Below, piece after piece: positions 55,121 through 62,684 of a DNA stretch of 64,000 nt (position 1 is its first letter; each line of letters begins with the position of its first letter). The position numbers and the translations under genes are program-made. This DNA comes from Flavobacteriaceae bacterium. GTDB taxonomy: Bacteria > Bacteroidota > Bacteroidia > Flavobacteriales > Flavobacteriaceae. A model generated the notes under the pieces. The model did no database searches and was not told where the DNA came from. It worked only from the letters and a program-made list of their open reading frames with translations. The stretch covers positions 18,114 to 82,113 of the forward strand of contig CANGWK010000008.1 of assembly GCA_947457615.1 (NCBI GenBank), read 5' to 3'.

Positions 55121-56323
55121 TTATAAAACACCCAAAGCTAACATACACTCCTTCATCGATTGGTATGTTCTTTCAATGTCATTATCTAAACCAATTGAAA
55201 AACGAATTAATCCATCCGTAAGTCCCATTTCTTTTTGCTCTTCTAATGGAATTTCAGAGGATGTTGAGGTTCCGGGCGCACTGAATAAAGTTTTATAAAA
55301 TCCCAAACTAACCGCTAAATATCCGAGATTTTTTTCTTGCATTAACTCCATTAACTCATTTGCTTTTTCAATATATCCAGCATCAATGGTCATCATTCCT
55401 CCAAATCCATATTCGGGATTTATCATAGAAGCATATAATTTATGACTAGGATGACTTTCTAAACCTGGATAAACAACTTTTAATCCATCTTTTTCAAATT
55501 TAGCAGCCAAATACATAGCATTATAACTATGTTGTTTCATGCGAATATGAAGTGTGCGTAAGTTTTTCATAACCGATGCAGATCGTAAACTATCCATCGT
55601 TGGTCCCAATAACATGCTAGCTCCAGAATTCACATTCTTCAAGCTGTTTATAAATTCACTAGACGCACAGGTTACACCGCCAACAGTATCACTACTTCCG
55701 TTGATGTATTTGGTTAAACTATGAATTACTATGTCTGCGCCTAATGAAATTGGAGCAACCGAAAGTGGTGAAAAAGTATTATCTACAACTAACTTTAAAT
55801 TATGCTCTTTAGCGATCTTAGCCAATCTCGCAATGTCTGCAACCTCTAACAAAGGATTGCTTACAGTTTCACAATATAAAACTTTTGTAGCACTAGTAAT
55901 TGCTGCTTCAACTAAATCTAATTTTGTTATATCTACAAAGGTGGTTTTTATTCCAAATCTTGGTGTAAAGTTCTTTAAAAAAGCATAAGTCCCGCCATAG
56001 ATAGTTCTGCTAGAAACAACATGGTCGCCTGCGCTGCACAATTGAAGTAGAGTAGGAGTTATAGCACCCATTCCAGATGCCGATACATTAGCATTTTCTG
56101 TTCCTTCCATTGCTGCAAGTGCTTTGTCAAGGTAAAGATTACTTGGAGAAGAGTGTCGGGAGTATAAATAACATCCTTCGGCATTTCCTTCAAAAGTGTC
56201 AAACATAGTTTTTGCAGAAAGGAAAGTATAGGTTGAAGAATCGGATATCGAAGGATTTACACCTCCATATTCTCCAAAATATTGTAAGTCTTGTATTTTA
56301 TCTGCAGGATTAAATTTTTCCAT
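55121..56323 (-). CDS. Cys/Met metabolism PLP enzyme (methionine gamma-lyase or CGS type)
   Basis: This 400-aa transsulfuration-family enzyme has the PLP lysine at K205 in HSLTKYINGS. YGGTY (Y109) and the PLP aspartate D181 (VVDNTFS) are in place. TYTFLSAKTMFDTFEG opens the protein and YSRHSSPSN is the tetramer-contact loop. The family catalyses gamma-replacement or gamma-elimination on sulfur amino acids; methionine gamma-lyase, cystathionine gamma-synthase and O-acetylhomoserine sulfhydrylase cannot be told apart by eye. An Lrp/AsnC regulator gene faces it across 192 bp. Confidence 0.87.
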   Translation of the reverse strand: MEKFNPADKIQDLQYFGEYGGVNPSISDSSTYTFLSAKTMFDTFEGNAEGCYLYSRHSSPSNLYLDKALAAMEGTENANVSASGMGAITPTLLQLCSAGDHVVSSRTIYGGTYAFLKNFTPRFGIKTTFVDITKLDLVEAAITSATKVLYCETVSNPLLEVADIARLAKIAKEHNLKLVVDNTFSPLSVAPISLGADIVIHSLTKYINGSSDTVGGVTCASSEFINSLKNVNSGASMLLGPTMDSLRSASVMKNLRTLHIRMKQHSYNAMYLAAKFEKDGLKVVYPGLESHPSHKLYASMINPEYGFGGMMTIDAGYIEKANELMELMQEKNLGYLAVSLGFYKTLFSAPGTSTSSEIPLEEQKEMGLTDGLIRFSIGLDNDIERTYQSMKECMLALGVL

Positions 56324-56515
56324 TTGAATTGTTTTTAGTATATTGAATATAATTTTTTAACAATTCAAATTTCAATAATTTTAGATAATTTGTCAATATT
56401 ATTATATTAATTTAGTTTTTAAATCTAATTTATTAGTTTTTTTTAGATTTATAATCTAGTTTTGTAATTGAATTTATAGAATTTAAGAATTACTATCCTA
56501 AACCCATCACCCAAA

Positions 56516-56968
56516 ATGGATGCTATCGATAAAAAACTTTTGCAATTACTTCAAACAGATACTAAAAAAACAACTAAAGAACTTTCTTTAAAATTAAATC
56601 TTTCTGTAACAGCTGTTTATGAAAGAATTAAAAAATTAGAGCGCGAAGGAATTATTAACAAGTATGTTGTCTTACTGAATCGTAACAAAATAAATAAAGG
56701 ATTTGTTGTTTTTTGTCATATCAAACTTATCCAACATTCAAAAGATTTCCTAACTAAATTTGAAAGCGAAGTTGTCAAATTAACAGAAGTATTAGAATGC
56801 TTTCATGTTAGTGGTGATTACGATTACATTCTAAAAATATACGTTAGAGACATGGAGGAATACCGCGAATTTATGGTTACTAAACTTACTACACTACAGC
56901 ATATTGGTAGCACTTATAGTACTTTTATGATTGGGGAAGTAAAAAACACTACTGCTTTTACAATATAA
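56516..56968 (+). CDS. Lrp/AsnC family transcription regulator
   Basis: This 150-aa amino-acid-responsive regulator has an N-terminal wHTH (DAIDKKLLQLLQTDTKKTTK then LKLNLSVTAVYERIKKLEREGII) and a C-terminal RAM/AsnC ligand domain (VLECFHVSGDYDYILKIYVRDM, with the GDYD motif). It is divergent from the PLP sulfur amino acid enzyme and very likely controls that gene, as in many bacteria. A -7-like TAGTTTTG lies at 56457-56464. Confidence 0.92.
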   Translation: MDAIDKKLLQLLQTDTKKTTKELSLKLNLSVTAVYERIKKLEREGIINKYVVLLNRNKINKGFVVFCHIKLIQHSKDFLTKFESEVVKLTEVLECFHVSGDYDYILKIYVRDMEEYREFMVTKLTTLQHIGSTYSTFMIGEVKNTTAFTI

Positions 56969-57050
56969 ATTTTGATTAAAATTTGAAGCAATCGTTTAAA
57001 GTAATTGTCAAATTTAAAATTGTAAAACCTTGTTATGAGTAGTTCCCTTG

Positions 57051-57794
57051 TTAAACTTTTTTATCAAAGTATTTTTTTCTTTCTCCTTTTTTCAAGTCTA
57101 TTACGTCAAATTTTCGAATTTCATTAAATGATCCCATATCAGTATCGCTGTTGATATGAATTGCACCAAAAAGTAATAGGTATTTACAGTTGTATTTAGT
57201 TACTGATACTAATTCTTCAATTCGTTTTTCAATGGCTTCATAAATTACCTCTGTTGCTTCTTTCATAGGAACATTTGCGGTCAATATACGTTCTTTTTCA
57301 TTTAATAATATTTGTTCAATAATATTCATTTGATAATCCAATTCGGTAATATTTTCTTCTGCGATTAAATTGTTAATCAGTTTATTTAAAGCTCCTTTTG
57401 CTGCACCGCAACAACCACTATTTTTTGATTGTCCCTGTCTATGAATTTCGCCAATAGTTCCATCTTTTGTTATTCCAATGTGTGGTCCGAAATAAATTGC
57501 AATTGCTCCTTCTTCTGGAACATGACTTGCAAACGCTCCCATTCCTGTAAGCCCTGTAAATGGAAATCCGTCAAGTCCACCCATTTTAAAAGGACCTAAA
57601 AATTCTTGTATTCTTGCAGGATATTGAATACTGTTTACATCATCGCTACAAATACTATCTGCCATCATTACTTTTGAGGGTTCTACATCTAATACATCTT
57701 CAATAAAGTCGATGAATTTATTAAAGCTGTCAATAGTTGTACTTGCATTAGGATAATGCTGTTGAATAATTGCTAATTTATCTTTTTTTTTCAT
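57051..57794 (-). CDS. LCIB-type carbonic anhydrase-like protein
   Basis: I recognise the 247-aa protein as resembling the C-terminal catalytic domain of algal LCIB/LCIC (a beta-carbonic-anhydrase-like fold, often called theta-type). The core FLGPFKMGGLDGFPFTGLTG (residues 65-84) and AIYFGPHIGITKDGTIGE (99-116) are nearly family consensus. Candidate zinc and catalytic residues are Cys49 in SICSDDVNS, His91 in FASHVPEEG and Cys128/129 in SGCCGAAKG. No signal peptide is present, so it is cytoplasmic. It lies 9 bp downstream of a bestrophin gene. Activity is inferred, not shown. Confidence 0.78.
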   Translation of the reverse strand: MKKKDKLAIIQQHYPNASTTIDSFNKFIDFIEDVLDVEPSKVMMADSICSDDVNSIQYPARIQEFLGPFKMGGLDGFPFTGLTGMGAFASHVPEEGAIAIYFGPHIGITKDGTIGEIHRQGQSKNSGCCGAAKGALNKLINNLIAEENITELDYQMNIIEQILLNEKERILTANVPMKEATEVIYEAIEKRIEELVSVTKYNCKYLLLFGAIHINSDTDMGSFNEIRKFDVIDLKKGERKKYFDKKV

Positions 57795-57803
57795 TTTATA
57801 ATT

Positions 57804-58790
57804 TTAAAGTAAAACGTCATTAAATGGTTCTATTTTCGGTGGCAGATTGGTTTCGTCCAACATTTCTAATATATCAATTTCAATATTTCTACAAATGGTT
57901 GAAATTGGGGTGTCCGTTGAGCCACCATCAAAAGGATTTTCACTAGCCTCTCCAATTTGTTCCATTGTCATAAATACCCAAGAAATGAGCACAGAAAAAG
58001 GAATTACGAGCCAAATTCTATATTCGCCAAATTTGCTCATTTCTGTAAGTAACGCAAAGGGCAATAAAAAAATGAAAAGTTTAACAAAGATTCGGCTAAA
58101 TAAACTGTATTGACGAAACAAGGGCGTTGTTTTAATACGTTCGCAACCACCTTGTAAATTGTACAATTCACCCAATAATTTAGTTAGGTCACTATGTTCA
58201 TATTCATCAATTAATTTATCTCGTTTCAGTTTTGTTATTACATCAAACTGTGCTTTTAATGTATAACTTGCTATATTTCCTTTGTGTTTTACTTTTTCAA
58301 ATATTTCTGATTTATCTAATTTCTCAAAAAGTTCTTTTATTGAAATTTCAAATTCGTTTATTTCCTCCGAAGCAGATACAATTTGTTGGTGATAATTTTC
58401 TTTGTTTGTTGCCCAAGGAATGGTTTTGCGTAGTTGTAGCCTTAAAATATTTATATATGCAATATGCCGATTAAGAAATGCTTTTTGCTTTTCTTTATCA
58501 TCAATTAAAGAAATAAATGAGGCTGTTAAAATTCTGCTAGTATTAGTTATACCTCCCCATAATCGCCTTGCTTCCCAAAGTCTATCATAAGCTTGATTGT
58601 TTTTAAAACCTACATAAAATGCTACTGCTGTACCAATAGACGCTACTGGTAAAAAGGGGATTGCTATTATTTTAAAGCCTAAAAAATGATAAACTGTAAC
58701 AATAACAGAACTTAACAGAAGTGTTTGTAACACGTTTTTTTTGCCGAACAACCAAAAATATTGAATATTAATTTTTTTATTTATAAGCAT
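57804..58790 (-). CDS. Bestrophin-family anion channel-like protein
   Basis: This 328-aa membrane protein belongs to the bestrophin/UPF0187 family of pentameric anion channels. The pore/neck region IPFLPVASIGTAVAFYVGF (44-62) is followed by NNQAYDRLWEARRLWGGITN (64-82), the most conserved stretch of the family. Helices are predicted near 21-38, 41-62 and about 232-275, with a C-terminal SENPFDGGSTDTP segment as in other bestrophins. Bacterial homologs can pass chloride, and some algal ones bicarbonate. Being first in an operon with an LCIB-like gene makes a bicarbonate role attractive. Confidence 0.85.
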   Translation of the reverse strand: MLINKKINIQYFWLFGKKNVLQTLLLSSVIVTVYHFLGFKIIAIPFLPVASIGTAVAFYVGFKNNQAYDRLWEARRLWGGITNTSRILTASFISLIDDKEKQKAFLNRHIAYINILRLQLRKTIPWATNKENYHQQIVSASEEINEFEISIKELFEKLDKSEIFEKVKHKGNIASYTLKAQFDVITKLKRDKLIDEYEHSDLTKLLGELYNLQGGCERIKTTPLFRQYSLFSRIFVKLFIFLLPFALLTEMSKFGEYRIWLVIPFSVLISWVFMTMEQIGEASENPFDGGSTDTPISTICRNIEIDILEMLDETNLPPKIEPFNDVLL

Positions 58791-58926
58791 TTTTTGTTTT
58801 TTATTTTAACTTAAAAGTCTGTTTTTTTTTGGGTTTCGATCTGGAATTATTACTGATGTTGGGTAAATTTAAGTAGTTGGTGATTTGTATGCCCGAAACT
58901 TTGGAGTAAATATGAAAATAAAAGTT

Positions 58927-58959
58927 ATAAAAAAGGGTTTAAGATTCAGACTCAAACCC
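58927..58959 (-). terminator. Terminator of the type IX-exported protein gene
   Basis: Read on the minus strand, GGGTTTGAG and CTTAAACCC pair at eight of nine positions plus one G-T wobble, with a 7-base loop, then a run of six T follows. It lies about 70 bp after the stop of the gene that ends at 59030 and separates it from the bestrophin operon. Confidence 0.75.
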
Positions 58960-59029
58960 CAATTTATTAAAACTCTTTCGGCAGTAGTTTTTCTATTTAT
59001 TAAATTGCAAAACGTACTAATTAATCTGA

Positions 59030-59800
59030 TTACTCAATTAAAATTTTCTTATCAATAATTTGATTGGCACTGTGTAAACGTAAAAAATACATCCCTTTAT
59101 TTAGATCAGATACATTTATTTCGTTTAAATTGAACTCTAAATTATTTCTTTTTACAGTTTGGCCTAATGTATTATAAATTTCAAAAGAAACATTTTCAGT
59201 TATAACACTTCCAAAATCAATATGCAAAATGTTTCTTACTGGATTTGGATATATTAAAATCTTATCAGTTTCGTTTATTTCGCTTAAAGACAAACTAGTT
59301 GTTTGACCAGTTAATATTTGCTGACTTGCATTTGAATTATACGCATAGTCTTTATAGGTAACTATGCCAGAACTGTTTATTGAAAATCGTATCCAGCCAT
59401 AAAAAACATTAGTGTTTCCCACAAAATTAAATTTAATCGCCAAAAATTCATCTACATTTACGGTTAAACTTGAATTTCCTGCACCCCAGCCATCTATACT
59501 ACAATCACCTAGACCTACCCAATTATTACCTCCATTAACTACAACACCAGCGGCAACACAATTTGGAACATCCCAATTTGATGAAGCAGAACCCAAGGCG
59601 TGGATGTTATTACTTGCACCTAAACCATAATACATAATATTTTTACTATTTCCTGGTTGAATTTGAAATTCAAAAACTCCATCTGAATTGAAATCTATAC
59701 CAGCTGGAATACCATCTGGAATGTTAGTGTAAACAATTTGAGCATTACTCTGAAAACTTTTAATTAAGAGAATAATAATTAATAATGTAATTTTTTTCAT
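59030..59800 (-). CDS. Type IX-secreted protein with C-terminal sorting domain
   Basis: This 256-aa exported protein has a signal peptide at residues 1-20 (ending SNAQ). A beta-rich passenger follows (about 21-165; INSSGIVTYKDYAYNSNA). The C-terminal Por-secretion (T9SS type A) domain occupies about residues 175-256: KILIYPNPVRNILHIDF, YNTLGQTVKR and LNKGMYFLRLHSANQIIDKKILIE are its hallmarks. It should pass to the cell surface by the type IX system. The passenger has no recognised catalytic motif; its function is unknown. Confidence 0.88.
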   Translation of the reverse strand: MKKITLLIIILLIKSFQSNAQIVYTNIPDGIPAGIDFNSDGVFEFQIQPGNSKNIMYYGLGASNNIHALGSASSNWDVPNCVAAGVVVNGGNNWVGLGDCSIDGWGAGNSSLTVNVDEFLAIKFNFVGNTNVFYGWIRFSINSSGIVTYKDYAYNSNASQQILTGQTTSLSLSEINETDKILIYPNPVRNILHIDFGSVITENVSFEIYNTLGQTVKRNNLEFNLNEINVSDLNKGMYFLRLHSANQIIDKKILIE

Positions 59801-59898
59801 TTTTTCTAATATTTAAAATATGCTTACTCTATTCAGTTTTCAGCTACCCTGTTTGCATTAGTAAATAATTTCATTCTATTTATAATTTTCAATTATAG

Positions 59899-59943
59899 GC
59901 GGTATAATAACCGCTAATTTTCCCTGCCCTAAAGCAGTTTAGG
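59899..59943. other. Two tandem short stem-loops
   Basis: GCGGT/ACCGC (6-base loop) at 59899-59914 and CCTAAA/TTTAGG (GCAG loop) at 59928-59943 lie 13 bp apart. Neither is followed by a T-run on either strand, so they are not ordinary terminators. Confidence 0.6.
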
Positions 59944-59959
59944 ATTTAATAAGCGCTAG

Positions 59960-60031
59960 CATACAGATTTGTCAATTCTTCCAAATACAAACTAATTTTT
60001 CCTTTAAGCCAATCCCCAAATTTCTTTATGC
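59960..60031. repeat. Dispersed intergenic repeat, copy 1
   Basis: This segment contains TCCAAATACAAACTAA and TTTAAGCCAATCCCCAAATT. It aligns over about 72 bp with 61611-61682, which carries CCCAAATACAAAACCAA and TTAAGCCAATTGCCCAAATT in the same order and spacing. The two copies are diverged, so the duplication is old or the copies arrived independently. Confidence 0.65.
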
Positions 60032-60376
60032 TTCTCTTAGGAATGGTTGTTTTGTAGAAATTGTCAATTTCCACAAAGTTTTCACGTTTTTGCAATTTTA
60101 TTTTCAATTTTTTGATGTAACGCTTTTCAATTTTCTGCTTTCAAGCTCAAACTATTCACTTCTAGTTTGTAAGTTTCTGCGGAAACAAATGTTTACTTTC
60201 TAATTGGATTTATCTTCATAATCTATAGACAAACGTTCTTTAGCCATCCGCAGCTTAGCGAGGTTATCTACTCAATAATCAATTAATTTCAACTAAAGGT
60301 AAGATTTTTTGCTAAATATAAATGTTAATTTACTACAAAATTTACAATCTTCCCAGACAGCGGTTATAGTAAGTGC

Positions 60377-60952
60377 TTATTTTGTTTGTTTTAAAAGTTT
60401 TCTTGCACAGTCCGATGTGCACATTAGCCCAGCAGCCATCATTATTACGTCTTTTATTACTAATCTACCCGCGCCGGATAAATAGGGAAATCCAAATTGT
60501 GGTGTTGGAAAATCTCCACCAAGATTTGGAACATAAGTTTCAGGTGTTGTAATTAAAAAAGTTAACGTAACTAGTGACATTCCAAAGGTTAAAACTCCTC
60601 CTAATAAACCTAATTTATTGTACCAAATCCCTAAAAAAGTTAGCAAACCTATAATTATTATAACAGTTCCTAAGCCATAAGCAAAAATATAAGTTCCATT
60701 TTCTTTATTCCATTCTATGTTTTTTCGAACTGTTTTTCCTTCCGGATTTTTATAATTGTTGTATTCAGGAGCTTTATTAGTATAAAAAAAAGACATCAAT
60801 GGACTATTGGCAACAAATGGAACTATTCCATCCGCTTCATAATGATAGGCTTTTAGCCCGCCAATCCAAACCATTACAATAAATATGGACATTCTCGTCA
60901 AATTAATAAAATAAGATTGACTATTTGCCAAAAAATTAATAAGTGGATTCAT
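60377..60952 (-). CDS. DUF417 (YkgB/RclC-like) membrane protein
   Basis: This 191-aa inner-membrane protein has four helices. The opening ISMSIFIVMVWIGGLKAYHYEADGIVPFVANSPLMSFFY-like block (about residues 20-58) is the DUF417 hallmark, here with WIGGLKAYHYEADGIVPF. A polar loop follows, and the C-terminal segment SGAGRLVIKDVIMMAAGL is also conserved. In E. coli the family member RclC belongs to a reactive-chlorine response operon. No rcl regulator is adjacent here, so the role is open. It stands alone between two long spacers. Confidence 0.85.
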   Translation of the reverse strand: MNPLINFLANSQSYFINLTRMSIFIVMVWIGGLKAYHYEADGIVPFVANSPLMSFFYTNKAPEYNNYKNPEGKTVRKNIEWNKENGTYIFAYGLGTVIIIIGLLTFLGIWYNKLGLLGGVLTFGMSLVTLTFLITTPETYVPNLGGDFPTPQFGFPYLSGAGRLVIKDVIMMAAGLMCTSDCARKLLKQTK

Positions 60953-60992
60953 CGTTTTTTTATTTAGTGTTTTCTGTTTGAATTACTTATAA

Positions 60993-61016
60993 CGTTTTGC
61001 ATCTACACGAGGTGCA
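60993..61016. other. Stem-loop in spacer upstream of DUF417 gene
   Basis: TAACGTTTTGCATCTACACGAGG continues into TGCAA; the arms TTGCATCT and AGGTGCAA can pair with one wobble around a short loop. The beginning TAACG-T-T-TGC resembles TAACGTGTCGC in the spacer at 61566-61576. No T-run follows. Confidence 0.45.
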
Positions 61017-61123
61017 AGGTTTAGTGACTTCATATTTTCTGTTAAAGATAAAATTTCTTACGAAAGAAGAATGTGAATTTTGCACATTTTTCGCCATATC
61101 TTAAACTGCTGTTAATAGCAGGA

Positions 61124-61519
61124 TTAATCTTTTATTTTTATTGAGCCAGAACAGGCATCACCTTCTTTAATTCCATTTGCCCAAATCTTCAATTTCTTTG
61201 TTCTTTCTTTTGTTAGCGAAGTTAAAGACATACTCCAACACATCGGAAAAACACTTCCATATTCCAAATTTTTATCTTCTTCAGGAAATAATGCATTCAT
61301 TTCTGCATCACGAAATTTTATCCATGCTTTTTGAGCCTCTTTAATTTTCAATATAAATTTTGTTTCAGTTTTATAATCTTTTAGGATTTTATTATAAATA
61401 GTATTCAATTCCTTGTCAGCCTTTTTATAGTTTTCGGCTTCTTTATCATTCATTTCCCATTGAGATTGAGCAAAGCAAAAATTTGAAGTAATTAGAAAAA
61501 TTAAAATAATATATTTCAT
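61124..61519 (-). CDS. LprI-like (DUF1311) secreted protein
   Basis: This 131-aa exported protein has a signal peptide (residues 1-17, ending CFAQ). The mature part is a helical DUF1311/LprI domain: ADKELNTIYNKILKDYK, then the signature EAQKAWIKFRDAEMNALFP. A cysteine pair (MCWSM and DACSGS) probably forms a disulfide. The namesake in mycobacteria inhibits lysozyme; many homologs are untested. The gene stands alone with hairpin-bearing spacers on both sides. Confidence 0.82.
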   Translation of the reverse strand: MKYIILIFLITSNFCFAQSQWEMNDKEAENYKKADKELNTIYNKILKDYKTETKFILKIKEAQKAWIKFRDAEMNALFPEEDKNLEYGSVFPMCWSMSLTSLTKERTKKLKIWANGIKEGDACSGSIKIKD

Positions 61520-61610
61520 GATGTTTCGATTTTGGTTTTATATATAGGTTGTGAAAACTTGCTGGTAACGTGTCGCGGCTTTAAGAAGTTTGGTACTAAA
61601 TTAAGCCCTA

Positions 61611-61682
61611 TTTTCGGATTTGCCAAATCTCCCAAATACAAAACCAACTTCCATTAAGCCAATTGCCCAAATTGCTTGTAGC
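61611..61682. repeat. Dispersed intergenic repeat, copy 2
   Basis: The match to 59960-60031 covers GGATTTGCCAAATCTCCC, the AAATACAAAACCAA block and the TTAAGCCAATTGCCCAAATT block. It sits immediately downstream of the 284-aa membrane gene, next to GTAGCGTATGTTGGCAGGCG (61678-61697). Confidence 0.65.
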
Positions 61683-61705
61683 GTATGTTGGCAGGCGTTT
61701 ATTTT

Positions 61706-62560
61706 TTAGAATGGTAATTCATCTCGTTTATCTACTTCTTCTTTTGTTAATACATTTTTAGATAATACATATTTTTTCCAAAAATATCTTCCTTTTCTAG
61801 TTAAGATGTAATAAACTCGATTGTTTTCTTCATCATCTACTCTTTTAATTATTCCACTATAAATTAACTTTTCAATTATTATTACATCAATTCCTTTTGG
61901 TATCGATTTAAATTGACTTATTTCTGAACCTATGTTTTCAAAATACGTAGAAGATTCTGTTTTAATAAATTCGTTATATTCGACTTCTAATTCTTTCTTT
62001 TCTGAATCAGTAAATTCATTACTTTCGTTTGTATCAAGACTAATAAATTGTTCTAATTTGTTCTTTTCTTTACGTAATTCATTTAAATCAATTTTTAAAA
62101 CATCAACCTGTTTCTTTCTGTCGTCATTTTCAGTTTGCAATTCTAAAATTCTATTATTTAAATCTGATAATTCTACATTTCCGGCTTTTTCCTCTTCATA
62201 TTCTCTTTCCGCTTTTGCAATCATTTTTTTGCCTTTAAATTCTAGAATTTGTTCTGAATATAAATTTTCTTTTCTTCCTGTTTTTGCTTTTTCAACAATT
62301 TTTTCAAATAGCCACATTAAATATGGCAAGACAATAACGTAGAATAAACTAAAATATAATGGATAATATAAACTCTTATCTGTATCGATGTAACAAATTG
62401 AAACGTATTCTATTCTATCTTCAATATTTTTAGACGAAAACAATAATGTCAATATTGTTTTCCAATTAAAAAAAAATGAGGAAAAGATAAAAGAATAAAT
62501 TAAAGGATTTTTTATTCTTTCTGATGAAGTTTGAAAAAGGTTATTTATAAATTCTTTCAC
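61706..62560 (-). CDS. Membrane / coiled-coil / winged-helix-like protein of unknown function
   Basis: This 284-aa protein is not recognised as a named family. It begins with a short amphipathic segment, then ERIKNPLIYSFIFSSFFFNWK and a second membrane stretch (LYYPLYFSLFYVIVLPYLMWLF, about 66-87). Residues about 110-180 form a long coiled coil (LNNRILELQTENDDRKKQ). The C-terminus (about 220-284) looks like a small winged-helix module (GIDVIIIEKLIYSGIIKRV, then VYYILTRKGRYFWKKYV). The architecture fits a membrane-bound sensor or regulator. Its placement beside a recombinase relic suggests horizontal origin. Confidence 0.75.
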   Translation of the reverse strand: MKEFINNLFQTSSERIKNPLIYSFIFSSFFFNWKTILTLLFSSKNIEDRIEYVSICYIDTDKSLYYPLYFSLFYVIVLPYLMWLFEKIVEKAKTGRKENLYSEQILEFKGKKMIAKAEREYEEEKAGNVELSDLNNRILELQTENDDRKKQVDVLKIDLNELRKEKNKLEQFISLDTNESNEFTDSEKKELEVEYNEFIKTESSTYFENIGSEISQFKSIPKGIDVIIIEKLIYSGIIKRVDDEENNRVYYILTRKGRYFWKKYVLSKNVLTKEEVDKRDELPF

Positions 62561-62599
62561 GTTTTGTTTTTTTTAAATGTCTGCCAACTTGTATATTTA

Positions 62600-62657
62600 C
62601 GCTATAAAGTAGCGCGTATACGACTTAATTTGGTTGCGTATGCGCTACTTTGTAGCG
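62600..62657. repeat. Paired palindromic sites next to recombinase relic
   Basis: CGCTATAAAGTAGCGC (62600-62615) and GCGCTACTTTGTAGCG (62642-62657) are reverse complements at 15 of 16 positions. Each unit is itself a small palindrome; the right one is GCGCTAC-TTT-GTAGCGC, a perfect 7-bp stem. The GC-rich arms stand out in this AT-rich region. The pair lies 28 bp beyond the end of the tyrosine recombinase relic and 40 bp upstream of the 284-aa gene. Confidence 0.75.
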
Positions 62658-62684
62658 CTATACTAAATATACAAAAAAAATACT

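Larger units (their letters stand above)
59801..60376. other. Long noncoding spacer with hairpins and a dispersed repeat
   Basis: This 576-bp gap holds no ORF with coding character. It contains two stem-loops: GCGGT-ATAATA-ACCGC at 59899-59914 and CCTAAA-GCAG-TTTAGG at 59928-59943. A segment at about 59960-60031 is similar to one at 61611-61682. Such long structured spacers between single genes are unlike the short gaps in the rest of the window. Confidence 0.6.

Noticed and set aside
59801..62600. Classical integron attC sites
   Set aside because: I looked for paired RYYYAAC and GTTRRRY cores around the spacers. GTT-containing motifs occur, but no matched pair with proper spacing was found.
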